A stretch of DNA of 64,000 bases from Acidobacteriota bacterium (GCA_013289835.1 JABCZG010000001.1:62001-126000), one strand, 5' to 3'. Positions 34,360-42,708 are shown, counted from the first letter of the stretch. A program made the numbers and translations. Notes: generated by a model not told the origin, from the sequence alone.

Positions 34360-34400
34360 AGTTTTCAGTTGTCTGTTTTCAGTTCTCAGTCAGAGAAGAA
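34360..34400. repeat. CAGTTTTCAG-type repeat
   Basis: GTTTTCAGTTGTCTGTTTTC followed by AGTTCTCAGTCAGAG. Same family as 2118, 35231 and 58191. The remaining 168 bases to the next gene show no gene or clear terminator. Confidence 0.55.
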
Positions 34401-34568
34401 AAACCCTAAAACTCTTAGAGCGGATAACTCAGTTGACGATGCTGTCCCAATCTTGCGGCTGGCAGCAGGTCGTTAGTCGTGAGTTTTTGGCCCTTAGTAT
34501 TCAGAGAGCAGGAGTCAGAGAGTCAAGCTCAGTGAGCTAATACCTGCGTCCAGAGTGAGCGCCACGGA

Positions 34569-35114
34569 TTATGCAATTGGGACTTCTTGGACGTCGACTT
34601 TGATTTTTACGCTGTCCATGCGAAAGCGGGAGTGGGCTTCGTCGATAAATTGGGCGTCCACGATGGTCACGGTAAATTGCAGGGCTCCGGCAGTGACTTG
34701 CCGGGAGAAGCCTGGCTTCATTTCGCTGGCGGCAAATTCGATTGAACTCCTAACTCGGCTAATGCTGCCAGCGTTGGGCCGGGCGCGATCGGATATGCCG
34801 CTGACGAGGACGCTGAGCTGGTCTGCCGCGGCTCCTGATCTCAAATTTATTCCACCGCTAAAACCGTAGGAATAAATGAAACCGATGGGTGTGCCTTGCG
34901 CGGTACGAATGATGGCGGTTTCGCCGGTGCAGCAAAAATCTCCGATGGTTCCGTTGTTGTTGCGTTTTCCCGCGCCTGGAAATTCAAACGTGGTGTTTTC
35001 CAAACGAAGATGAGATTGTGGCTTTTCCTGTGCGGCAGAGACTTCGTGTCCGCTGCCTGCAACTATTGCAATCATCACTAGAATTGTAGAGATCGAGAGG
35101 ACCCTAGAATTCAT
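34569..35114 (-). CDS. secreted hypothetical protein
   Basis: 181 residues. It begins with a signal peptide (RVLSISTILVMIAIVAGSG, cleavage near VSAAQ). The mature protein is beta-rich with two adjacent cysteines (GDFCCTGET) and no motif I know. Between the salvage genes and an FKBP isomerase, it may be another periplasmic protein. The sequence gives no functional clue. Confidence 0.65.
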   Translation of the reverse strand: MNSRVLSISTILVMIAIVAGSGHEVSAAQEKPQSHLRLENTTFEFPGAGKRNNNGTIGDFCCTGETAIIRTAQGTPIGFIYSYGFSGGINLRSGAAADQLSVLVSGISDRARPNAGSISRVRSSIEFAASEMKPGFSRQVTAGALQFTVTIVDAQFIDEAHSRFRMDSVKIKVDVQEVPIA

Positions 35115-35230
35115 CGTGGCCTCCGCGTGGCTGTGCGTTTGGCGCTAGCGCCTTCTATTATTGACCCTTCCAGGGATTAGAGCATGAATGGATTGTGTCG
35201 AGCGGGTAAAAGAACGCGAACATTTGCGCG

Positions 35231-35264
35231 TTTCAGTGCTCAGTCTTCGGTTCTCAGTCAGAGG
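35231..35264. repeat. CAGTTTTCAG-type repeat
   Basis: TTTCAGTGCTCAGTCTTCGG then TTCTCAGTCAGAG. Lies in the 224 bases between the hypothetical gene and the FKBP gene. Confidence 0.55.
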
Positions 35265-35338
35265 GGAGTTCTGTTTTACACGAACCCCTCTCGCGTGACA
35301 GAGGATCGAGTTTAGAAGCCTTTTCCTGCCGCACGAGG

Positions 35339-36199
35339 TTAGTGCGGCTTTTCCATTGTTGGGGCAGTAGCCGGAGCGGGTGTCGTGGCGGCGGCCTTGG
35401 GTTGGATGGAGAGGAGCTCGACTTCGAAGATGAGCGTGGAGTTGGGGCCGATTTGCTGGCCTGCGCCGCGCTCGCCGTAGGCGAGTTCCGAGGGGATGAA
35501 CAATTGCCACTTCGATCCCACGGGCATGAGCTGGAGCGCTTCGGTCCATCCTTTGATGACGCCGTTGACTTGAATTGTTAGTGGCTGGCCGCGTTTGTAG
35601 GAGCTGTCGAACTCGGTGCCGTCGAGAAGCGTGCCGCGGTAGTTGCAAACGACGGAATCGGTGGCGGCGGGTTTCGGGCCGGTTCCCTCTTTCAAGATTT
35701 TATATTCCAGACCGCTGGGAAGTGCGACGACGCCGTCTTGTGATTTGTTTGTGTTCAGAAAAGCGTCTCCGGCTTGCTTATTGGAAACGGCGAGCTGTTG
35801 CATTTTTTCCTGGGCTTTTTTGCGCAGGTCGTTCTGGACTTGTGTGAGTGTGGCCTGCGCTTCCTGGTCGGTCATTAGAGTTTTGCCGGCGGCGAGGCCA
35901 TCTTTCAAACCGCGCAAGAAGATCGCGGGGTCCACTTCGACGGATTGCTTGTGGAGACCAGAACCGAGATTCATGCCGAGGGCGTAGCTGAATTTGTCTT
36001 TGTCGGTTTTGAGGGTGAGAGGGACGGCAGTTTTTGGTTTGGTGGTGGCTTGTCCCGTTTTTGCGGCGGGGGTTTTTGGAGCTTGCGCCGCGGGAGTGGT
36101 TGGAGTGGTTGCGGCCGGAGTTTGCTGTGCGCGAGCGGTGCCCAGGAGCAAGAATCCGGCGGCCATGGTTGTGAATGAGGTGATGAGTAGTTTTCGCAT
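35339..36199 (-). CDS. periplasmic FKBP-type peptidyl-prolyl isomerase
   Basis: 286 residues from ATG 36199. A signal peptide (LLITSFTTMAAGFLLLGTARA) and a Pro/Thr/Ala-rich linker lead into a helical dimerisation domain like FkpA/MIP (KFSYALGMNLGSGL; FLRGLKDGLAAGK) and a C-terminal FKBP domain (VVCNYRGTLLDGTEFDSSY; VIKGWTEALQLMPVGSKWQLFIPSELAYGE in conserved pieces; LIFEVELLSI). It would assist folding of secreted proteins. Length and domain order match FkpA-like proteins apart from the longer low-complexity linker and tail. Confidence 0.9.
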   Translation of the reverse strand: MRKLLITSFTTMAAGFLLLGTARAQQTPAATTPTTPAAQAPKTPAAKTGQATTKPKTAVPLTLKTDKDKFSYALGMNLGSGLHKQSVEVDPAIFLRGLKDGLAAGKTLMTDQEAQATLTQVQNDLRKKAQEKMQQLAVSNKQAGDAFLNTNKSQDGVVALPSGLEYKILKEGTGPKPAATDSVVCNYRGTLLDGTEFDSSYKRGQPLTIQVNGVIKGWTEALQLMPVGSKWQLFIPSELAYGERGAGQQIGPNSTLIFEVELLSIQPKAAATTPAPATAPTMEKPH

Positions 36200-36352
36200 G
36201 GAAGCATTGTCCCATCGGTTGGGTGGTATCGCAAACGGCGGGAAGAGGGTGTTGGGAAAATTGATGGTGGATTCATACTCACACGACGAGCGACGGTTCC
36301 CGGAATCTGAGAGCTTTGGACGCGGCCATTTGGATCGGGCAACTTTGAGAGA

Positions 36353-36440
36353 GAGGCACCCCTGGTTTTTTGTAAGTGTTGCTGATACAGGGCTTATGCG
36401 AGGTGCCTGTGGAAGTGTTGATTCTAAAGGGGTTTGCCGT
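36353..36440. repeat. dispersed repeat, inverted copy of the one at the window start
   Basis: Read on the minus strand: CGGCAAACCCCTTTAGAATC, CAACACTT, then GCAACACTTACAAAAAACC and GGGGTGCC. It matches the unit at 128-185. The whole stretch 36200-36582 (383 bases) has no convincing intact gene; directly downstream of the glycosidase stop, in the same frame, there is a protein-like run of about 50 codons without a start, ending at about 36430. Confidence 0.55.
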
Positions 36441-36582
36441 CCCCGGGTTGCTGTTGATCGCAGTCGGCGAGGTAGCTGCCGGAGAAGAAGTAGGCCAGCT
36501 CGTTGCTGAGTTTTTGGGTGGCGAGCTGCAAGCCGAAGGCGAGTTGCCGGGGACAGCGGGGCGGGCGAGGGCGGAGTTGGAC

Positions 36583-37737
36583 TTATTGTTCTCCGGTGAG
36601 GCGGCGGAGTAGGTCGGCTTCGGCTTGGCGGTAGGGGGTGCCGTCGGGGCGGAGGACTTCGTGGAACCAGACGGGGGGCTGGTCGAGGACGTAGGGGTGC
36701 TGCCAGGATTCCCACGGTAAGTAGGTTTGTGTTTTGCCGGCGACGAAACCCCAGTTTATGGCGCCGACGCGCTCTTGCTTGGCGATGGGCAAGATCGCGT
36801 CAAAGGTACTGCCTGCGGGACGGGCCATAAATTCCGTGCAGATTACGGGGCGGTTGTATTTTTTCAGCCAGGCCACTTCCTGCTTGAAGAATTCGGGCCA
36901 GGCGTAGTTGTGGAAGGTGATGACGTCGGACTGGCGGAGCTGAATCTGCTGAATTTCGGGGAGGCTGGCGCCATCGGGTGAGGTGTCCACGCAACAAACT
37001 CCGCTGGTGAGCGGCTGCGAGGGATGGGCTTCGCGGGCCCATGCGAACACTTGGGGCAAAAGGGCGATCACGCGGGCGGTCTTGTCTTTCAATTCCTGTT
37101 TCGCGTAGCTGCCAGCGTTGTCCGCGCCGGGCTCGTTCCAGAGATCCCAGGCGAGGATGCGGTCGTCCTTGGCGAAGGCTGCGATCACGCCTTGGACGTA
37201 GGCCTTCAGTCGCGGGATTTGGTTGGGGTCGGCTAGCGCCGCGGCGCCGGGACTCTGCACCCAGCCGGAATTATGCACCCCCGGAATCGGCGGGTGCTGC
37301 GGACCGAGATGAGGCAAAGGATCCCAGCAGGAATCGAAGAGGACAAGGATGGGGCGCATGTGGTGGCGGGAGGCGATGGACAGGAAGCGGTCGATGCGCT
37401 TCTGGAAGCCGACGGGGTCCTGCTGCCAGGGCAGGTCGTGGAGAAAGACGCGCATGGTGTTCATTCCCAGCGATTCGGCCCAGGCGAGTTCCGTGTCGAT
37501 TTGCTGAGGGTCGAAGGTTGGCTCCTGCCACATTTCCAATTGGTTGATGGCGGACTTCGGAATGTAATTGCTGCCGACGAGCCATGGCTGTTGTGCATAC
37601 CAGGAGTTGGCTTGCTGCTCGGGCCAGCGGGGGGATTGGGCACACGCTGTGCTGGTGAGCATGGCCACGATAAGCAGCACTGCGGTGGCGAAGGCAAATG
37701 TGATGATTTTCACTGTGGGAATTTTGCGCTTGGGCAT
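36583..37737 (-). CDS. secreted GH5-like glycoside hydrolase
   Basis: 384 residues with a signal peptide (IITFAFATAVLLIVAMLTSTACA). The clan-A TIM-barrel signatures are present: the acid/base Glu in DLWNEPG and the nucleophile Glu in VICTEFMARP, with MNTMRVFLHDLPW near the N-terminus and TFHNYAW. It resembles mannanase/cellulase-like members of GH5 or related families. The substrate cannot be settled. It is next to wall-salvage genes but has no obvious part in them. Confidence 0.8.
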   Translation of the reverse strand: MPKRKIPTVKIITFAFATAVLLIVAMLTSTACAQSPRWPEQQANSWYAQQPWLVGSNYIPKSAINQLEMWQEPTFDPQQIDTELAWAESLGMNTMRVFLHDLPWQQDPVGFQKRIDRFLSIASRHHMRPILVLFDSCWDPLPHLGPQHPPIPGVHNSGWVQSPGAAALADPNQIPRLKAYVQGVIAAFAKDDRILAWDLWNEPGADNAGSYAKQELKDKTARVIALLPQVFAWAREAHPSQPLTSGVCCVDTSPDGASLPEIQQIQLRQSDVITFHNYAWPEFFKQEVAWLKKYNRPVICTEFMARPAGSTFDAILPIAKQERVGAINWGFVAGKTQTYLPWESWQHPYVLDQPPVWFHEVLRPDGTPYRQAEADLLRRLTGEQ

Positions 37738-37768
37738 GTGCAGTGGGCTCGGAACGACGGGCGCGAGC

Positions 37769-38668
37769 TTAGTACTGAATTGCGTTTTGCTGCAAGTCGA
37801 GGGCGGCTTGGGTTAGGTCGGAGGCACGGCCGAGGTCGCGCCAGTAGTAGTGGTCGGCGCGGAAGGCGAGGATGGGGTGGCCTTCGGAGGATAGGCGGAG
37901 GTAGGAATCGATGATGGAGAAGATACCGGTTTCGGTGAGGAGAGGGAGGAGGCGTGGGGAGATTAGATGGATGCCGGAGAAGGCCAGGGGGTGGAGCGGA
38001 GAGAGTTCCGGGGACGGAGGAAGTGGCGAGGGGCTAGTGACGAGGGGCGAGTGGGAAGAAAAAACAGATTCCTCGCTGCGCTCGGAATGACTTGGTTTCG
38101 CGGATTGAACGGGCGGTGCGGGTGACGCAGTGGCTGATGGATTCGGATGTGCCTTCATTTGCGGTGCACAGTCAGGAGTGACTGTGCTACTGGCGCGGGA
38201 GCGGAGGTGGAGATGATTGTCGAAGAGGAGTTGGCGGGAAGAGGGGCGGGATTGGACGGCCAGGGTAGCCAGTGCACGATGCGATTTGTGGAATTGGAGC
38301 ATTTGGGTGAAATCGATGGTGGAGAGGACGTCGACGTTGTGGAGGAGGAAGGGTTCGTCGAGATTTTTTGAATCTTCGAGGAAGAACCAGGAGGTTCTTT
38401 TTAGGCCGCCGCCGGTGTCGAGGAGGATTTCTTCTCTCGAAATTTCGATGCGCAGGTTGAAATTATTCTTGGATTTGAGGTAGTCGATCACCATGTCGGC
38501 GTGGTGGTGGACGTTGATGATGACTTCGTTGACGCCAAAGGCGCGGAGGCGGGTCAGGGTGATTTCGAGGAGGGTGCGGTTGCTGAGTTCGACGAGGGCT
38601 TTGGGGCGAGTGTCGGTTAGGGGTTTGAGGCGGGTGCCTAGGCCGGCGGCTAGGATCATGGCTTTCAT
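37769..38668 (-). CDS. murU: MurU-like nucleotidyltransferase with repeat-derived insertion
   Basis: 299 residues from ATG 38668. The N-terminal nucleotidyltransferase signature is clear (MKAMILAAGLGTRLKPLTDT; RPKALVEL) with DTGGGLKRT and the metal Asp in NVDVLS. The end (LAFSGIHLISPRL; YWRDLGRASDL) also matches MurU, which makes UDP-MurNAc from MurNAc-1-phosphate. Residues about 157-223 are an extra, low-complexity insert (STVTPDCAPQ, PSATASPAPP, SHSERSEESVF, PSPLPPSPEL) that coincides with two dispersed repeats, so the normal protein would be about 50 residues shorter. The gene follows amgK-rapZ on the same strand. Confidence 0.85.
   Translation of the reverse strand: MKAMILAAGLGTRLKPLTDTRPKALVELSNRTLLEITLTRLRAFGVNEVIINVHHHADMVIDYLKSKNNFNLRIEISREEILLDTGGGLKRTSWFFLEDSKNLDEPFLLHNVDVLSTIDFTQMLQFHKSHRALATLAVQSRPSSRQLLFDNHLHLRSRASSTVTPDCAPQMKAHPNPSATASPAPPVQSAKPSHSERSEESVFSSHSPLVTSPSPLPPSPELSPLHPLAFSGIHLISPRLLPLLTETGIFSIIDSYLRLSSEGHPILAFRADHYYWRDLGRASDLTQAALDLQQNAIQY
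38066..38190. repeat. two different dispersed repeats inside murU
   Basis: At 38066-38092 lies AGATTCCTCGCTGCGCTCGG plus AATGACT, read on the minus strand as a frame giving SHSERSEES. At 38166-38187 is the hairpin GCACAGTCA-GGAG-TGACTGTGC, followed by TAC. Both are in frame with murU. The hairpin has relatives at 40401 and 53578. Confidence 0.65.
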
Positions 38669-38688
38669 TGGGGAGCCGAAGAAAAAGA

Positions 38689-38730
38689 ATTTACACAGAG
38701 GACACGGAGAACACAGAGGGCACAGAGAAG
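38689..38730. repeat. ACACAGAGGACAC-type repeat
   Basis: AATTTACACAGAGGACACGG then AGAACACAGAGGGCACAGAG. The same kind of tract is at 41368, 47522 and 56791. It lies between murU and amgK. Confidence 0.55.
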
Positions 38731-38786
38731 AAGGAAAAGCGGGAGCTGGGCTTCCGCACTCCACGTAAGGCGATCAGAAAAGGTAG

Positions 38787-40220
38787 TCATTTGGAGAGTT
38801 TCTCGAGTTCGAGGTGGCGGAGGAGGACTTCGAGGCCGGGGCGGGGACGGAGGCGTTTGGCTAGTTGTTCGGCCAGGTAGACGGAGCGGTGCTGGCCGCC
38901 GGTGCAGCCGAAGGAGATCATTAGATTTTTGAAGCCGCGCTGCTGGTAGGTGGCGACGGCGGAATCTACGAGCGAGAGAGCGCTGGCGAAGAATTGGTGG
39001 ACGCTTTCTTGTTGCTGGAGATATTCGATGACGGGGACGTCTTTGCCCGTCAGGGATTTGAAGCGGTCTTCGCGGCCGGGGTTGGGGAGGCTGCGGGCGT
39101 CGAAGACGAAGCCTCCGCCGTTGCCGGTTTCGTCTTTGGGCAAACCTTGATGGAAGGAAAAACTGAAGATGCGGACGACGAGATTGTCGGCTTCGGCGGC
39201 GATGGCTTGCAATTTTTCGGAGGCTAGCATGCTTTGGAAAGCGCCCATGAGCGTAGGCAGGGCGATGGGGAGTTCGACATTGTGGAGGAGCCAGCGGAGA
39301 TTTTTCAGGGCGTAGGGGACGCTTTGGAGGAAGTGGGGTTTGCGTTCGTAGAAGCCGCGAAAGCCGTAGGCGCCGAGGGCTTGCATGAGGCGAATGTAGA
39401 CGTAGGGATAAAAGTGCTGGAGGAAGGCGGGGCGGTCGAGCGGGATGAAATTGGCGAGGGTGTCGAGATAATGATCGAGGAGTTGCTGGCGGAGTTCGGG
39501 GGACAGATCGGCTTTGGCGTCGTAGAGGAGTGAAGCGATGTCGTATTGGAGGGCGCCTTTGCGGCCGCCCTGGTAGTCGACAAAAAAGGGATCGCCGTTA
39601 CGGAGAAGGATGTTTCGGGATTGGAAGTCGCGGTAGAGGAAATAGTCGCGCGGGGCGGTGAGGAGAAAATCGGTGAGACGGCTGAAATCGTCTTCGAGGG
39701 CGCGCTCGTTGAAGGGGATGCCGGCGAGGCGGAGGAAATAATACTTGAAATAGTTGAGGTCCCAGGCGATGGATTGGCGGTCGAAGCTGGGGTTAGGGTA
39801 GCAGACGGAATAATTGAGATCACGGCCGGCTTCTACTTGGAAGCGCGGGAGGATGGCGACGACTTTGCGGTAGGCTTCGATGGCTTGGGGGGCGATGGTG
39901 GTGGCGGTGCGATTCCTTGTGAGGAATTCGTAGAGCGTGGTGTCGCCGAGGTCTTCTTCGAGATAGGCGCCGTGGTCGAGATCTTCGGCGTAGATTTCAG
40001 GGACAGGGAGGGCATGGCGGCGAAAATGTTTGGAGAATTCCACGAAGGCGAGGTTTTCTTCGCGGACGCCGTAGAGGACGCCGATGGCGCGGTGCTTTTC
40101 GGTGGAGAGGCGGAGGATTTTGCGGCCAGAGCCGCCGAGGTCGCCCTGGAGCGGCTGGACGCGCGCGGGCGAGGCGTGGAAGTGGCGCTCGAAGAGAGTT
40201 TTTAGAACGTCGATCGACAT
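38787..40220 (-). CDS. AmgK-type anomeric sugar kinase fused to RapZ C-terminal domain
   Basis: 477 residues. Residues about 20-330 are an aminoglycoside-phosphotransferase-like kinase of the AmgK type (catalytic D198 in YRDFQSRN, metal Asp215 in FVDYQGG, and LEEDLGDTTLYEFL). Residues 347-470 match the RapZ C-terminal domain: FDARSLPNPGREDRFKSLTG and ISFGCTGGQHRSVYLAE (GCTGGQHRS at 438-446). AmgK phosphorylates MurNAc or GlcNAc at C1 for MurU. RapZ's C-terminal domain binds GlcN-6-phosphate in enterobacteria. The fusion might make the salvage kinase responsive to amino-sugar phosphate. It precedes murU on the same strand, 119 bases apart. Confidence 0.88.
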   Translation of the reverse strand: MSIDVLKTLFERHFHASPARVQPLQGDLGGSGRKILRLSTEKHRAIGVLYGVREENLAFVEFSKHFRRHALPVPEIYAEDLDHGAYLEEDLGDTTLYEFLTRNRTATTIAPQAIEAYRKVVAILPRFQVEAGRDLNYSVCYPNPSFDRQSIAWDLNYFKYYFLRLAGIPFNERALEDDFSRLTDFLLTAPRDYFLYRDFQSRNILLRNGDPFFVDYQGGRKGALQYDIASLLYDAKADLSPELRQQLLDHYLDTLANFIPLDRPAFLQHFYPYVYIRLMQALGAYGFRGFYERKPHFLQSVPYALKNLRWLLHNVELPIALPTLMGAFQSMLASEKLQAIAAEADNLVVRIFSFSFHQGLPKDETGNGGGFVFDARSLPNPGREDRFKSLTGKDVPVIEYLQQQESVHQFFASALSLVDSAVATYQQRGFKNLMISFGCTGGQHRSVYLAEQLAKRLRPRPGLEVLLRHLELEKLSK

Positions 40221-40400
40221 GGGTTTCGGATATTCCGTTTCGCAGCTTCTAACATAACTGATTTTTGCCAGAGAGATTCGTTCGGTTGAGGGCGAGTTGC
40301 TTTGTTGGTTGCGCTTGCTTGAAGCGCGCAGGCCCTTGGGGGCTCGGGGTGAAATGGAGTGGGTGTGCGAGTGTGGAAAGTCTTGCGCTTGTTTTAAGGC

Positions 40401-40426
40401 GCACAGGCAGGAGTGCCTGTGCTACT
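40401..40426. repeat. REP-like hairpin
   Basis: GCACAGGCA-GGAG-TGCCTGTGC followed by TAC. Nine-base stem and four-base loop. Compared with 38166 and 53578 the stem bases change in a compensating way. It lies between amgK-rapZ and murQ. Confidence 0.6.
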
Positions 40427-40444
40427 GGTCGTTTTCGCGGTCTG

Positions 40445-40450
40445 TATAAT
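40445..40450 (+). promoter_or_regulatory. candidate -10 element of murQ
   Basis: TATAAT six bases before the murQ ATG at 40457. With usual -10 spacing the transcript would begin at the ATG itself, which would be leaderless. A -35 box at the right distance is not convincing. Confidence 0.35.
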
Positions 40451-40456
40451 GCCTTG

Positions 40457-41359
40457 ATGCCCTCTCGAACCACGGAACGACGAAATACAGAACAAAGAAA
40501 TCCGGCGTCGAGAAAACTTGACCGGATGAGCGCGCTGGAGATTGTGCAGCTGATGAACCTGGAGGATCGCGGGGTGGCGGGGGCGGTGGAGCGCGTCTTG
40601 CCGGCGATTGCGCGGGCGGTGGATGCGATCGTTGGGGCGATTCGAAAGGGTGGGCGGTTGATTTACGTGGGAGCAGGGTCGAGCGGGCGGATGGGGGTGA
40701 TGGATGCGGCGGAGATTCCTCCGACATTTGGCGTTCCGCACGAAGCGATACGGGCATTCATCGCGGGAGGGAGGCCAGCCATGACGGGCGCGGTGGAAGG
40801 CGCGGAAGACGCAGCGGACGCCGGTGTGAAGGCTTTGCGAGGAGCTAGAGCTGGTAGAGGAGATGTGGTGGTGGGAATTGCGGCGAGCGGAACGACGCCG
40901 TATGTGCTGGGGGCCATCGAATATGCGCGTGCACGCGGCGCGACCACCATCGCGATCACTTCGAATGAGCACATGCCGCTAGCACAGCTCGCGGAGATTG
41001 CGATAAGCGTGGACATCGGGCCAGAGGTATTGACGGGGTCGACGCGGTTGAAGGCGGGGACGGCGCAAAAGATGGTGTTGAACATGCTGAGTACAGCGGC
41101 GATGGTGAAGCTGGGGCACGCTTATGAGAACTTGATGATTGACGCGGTGATGACGAATGAGAAGTTGGAGCGGCGGGCGGTTCGGATTTTGATGGAGGCC
41201 AGTGGGGCGGAGGTGTCTGCGGCGGAGGACGCTTTGCGGGCGGCGAGACACAGTATGCGGGTGGCGTTGGTGATGTTGAGATTGGGAGTGGGGGCTGCGG
41301 AGGCAAAAAAGAAGTTGATAGTTGCAGCTGGCGATTTGCGAAAGGCGCTGGGGGAATAA
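40457..41359 (+). CDS. murQ: N-acetylmuramic acid 6-phosphate etherase
   Basis: 300 residues from ATG 40457, close to the usual 298. It has the SIS-fold features YVGAGSSGRMGVMDAAEIPPTFG (conserved split signature) with the catalytic Glu of the DAAEIPPT segment, MTGAVEGAEDA, IAASGTTPYVLGA and VLTGSTRLKAGTAQK. MurQ splits MurNAc-6-P into GlcNAc-6-P and D-lactate. It needs a MurNAc 6-kinase, for which the BadF-type protein at 4407 is the only candidate in view. It is divergent from amgK-rapZ and followed by murA. Confidence 0.93.
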   Translation: MPSRTTERRNTEQRNPASRKLDRMSALEIVQLMNLEDRGVAGAVERVLPAIARAVDAIVGAIRKGGRLIYVGAGSSGRMGVMDAAEIPPTFGVPHEAIRAFIAGGRPAMTGAVEGAEDAADAGVKALRGARAGRGDVVVGIAASGTTPYVLGAIEYARARGATTIAITSNEHMPLAQLAEIAISVDIGPEVLTGSTRLKAGTAQKMVLNMLSTAAMVKLGHAYENLMIDAVMTNEKLERRAVRILMEASGAEVSAAEDALRAARHSMRVALVMLRLGVGAAEAKKKLIVAAGDLRKALGE

Positions 41360-41367
41360 CAGAAAGA

Positions 41368-41412
41368 ATTTACACAGAGGACACAGAGAGCACAGAGGAC
41401 CACAGAGAAGAA
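41368..41412. repeat. ACACAGAGGACAC-type repeat
   Basis: AATTTACACAGAGGACACAG followed by AGAGCACAGAGGACCACAGAG. It fills the gap between murQ and murA. Confidence 0.55.
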
Positions 41413-41427
41413 AAGGCGCGAGGTTAG

Positions 41428-42708
41428 ATGGATAAATTTTTGATTAAGGGCGGGAAGGCGCTGCGGGGGAGGGTGGCCGTCAGCGGGGCGAAGAATTCGG
41501 CGCTGCCGGTGATGGCGGCGGCGTTGTTGACGGCGGAGAAGGTGACCCTGCACAACATTCCGAAGGTGCGCGACTTGATTACGATGAGCAAGTTGCTGGC
41601 GTTTATGGATGCGCGGGTTTCGGTGGCGGAGGTGCCGGCTAGCGATTATGTGATTGAGGCACCGCGGTTGAATCATACGGAGGCGCCGTATGAGCTGGTG
41701 AAAACAATGCGGGCGTCGATTCTGACGCTGGGGCCGTTGATGGCGCGGGTGGGGGTGGCACGGGTTTCGCTGCCGGGCGGGTGCGCGATTGGGGCGCGGC
41801 CGGTGGACTTGCATTTGAAGGCGCTGGAGCAGATGGGGGCGGAGATTGTTACTTCGCATGGGTATATTGAGGCGCGGGCGCCGAAGAGCGGACGGTTGAA
41901 GGGCGCGCACATCGTGTTTGAGAAAATAACGGTGACGGGGACGGAAAATATTTTGATGGCGGCGGCGATGGCGGATGGGGAGACGATTTTGGAGAATGCG
42001 GCGCGGGAGCCGGAAGTGACGGATTTGGTGGCACTGCTGCGGAAGATGGGGGCGCAGATTTGCGGGGATGGGACGGCGACGCTGCGGATTCGCGGCGTCG
42101 CGGAGTTGCATGGGACGGAGCATACGGTGATTCCGGACCGGATTGAGGCGGGGACGTTTTTGGTGGCGGGTGCGATTACGGGCGGGGACTTGACGATTGC
42201 AAATTGCGCGCCGGAGCATTTGGGCGCGGTGATCGCGAAATTGGAGCAGGCGGGCGTGGCGATCGAAATTGTGGACAAGAGCACGATACGCGTTAGGGGA
42301 GCGAAAAGGCTGGTGGGATCAGACATGACGACAGAGGAGTATCCGGGGTTCGCGACGGACATGCAGGCGCAATACATGGCGCTGGCGACGCAGGCGGAGG
42401 GGACATCGGTGATTTCGGAGAAGATCTTTGAGAACCGGTTTTTGCATGCAAGTGAAATGATGCGCATGGGGGCGAACATTTCGATTGATGGGCACACGGC
42501 GGTGGTGCATGGGCCGGCGCGGCTTTCGGGGACGACAGTGCAGGCTTCGGATTTGCGGGCGAGCGCGGGGCTAGTGCTGGCGGGGCTGGTGGCGAGCGGG
42601 GAGACATTGATTGAGCGCGTGTATCACATTGATCGCGGATATGAGGGGATTGTGGAGAAGTTGCGCGGGGTGGGAGCGGAGATTGAGCGGATCCACGGGA
42701 CGGCTTAG
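41428..42708 (+). CDS. murA: UDP-N-acetylglucosamine 1-carboxyvinyltransferase
   Basis: 426 residues, a full-length MurA (EPSP-synthase fold). The catalytic Cys is in LPGGCAIGARPVDLHL (the fosfomycin target), with KNSALPVMAA near the N-terminus, MRASILTLGPL, and RMGANISIDGHTAVV. MurA transfers enolpyruvate from PEP to UDP-GlcNAc, the first committed step of wall synthesis. It lies 69 bases after murQ with a repeat between, probably in the same transcription unit, so salvage and new synthesis genes are together. Confidence 0.95.
   Translation: MDKFLIKGGKALRGRVAVSGAKNSALPVMAAALLTAEKVTLHNIPKVRDLITMSKLLAFMDARVSVAEVPASDYVIEAPRLNHTEAPYELVKTMRASILTLGPLMARVGVARVSLPGGCAIGARPVDLHLKALEQMGAEIVTSHGYIEARAPKSGRLKGAHIVFEKITVTGTENILMAAAMADGETILENAAREPEVTDLVALLRKMGAQICGDGTATLRIRGVAELHGTEHTVIPDRIEAGTFLVAGAITGGDLTIANCAPEHLGAVIAKLEQAGVAIEIVDKSTIRVRGAKRLVGSDMTTEEYPGFATDMQAQYMALATQAEGTSVISEKIFENRFLHASEMMRMGANISIDGHTAVVHGPARLSGTTVQASDLRASAGLVLAGLVASGETLIERVYHIDRGYEGIVEKLRGVGAEIERIHGTA

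Noticed and set aside
38689..41412. CRISPR array suggested by the CAGAG repeats
   Set aside because: Repeat units are under 15 bases, imperfect and without spacers; no cas genes.
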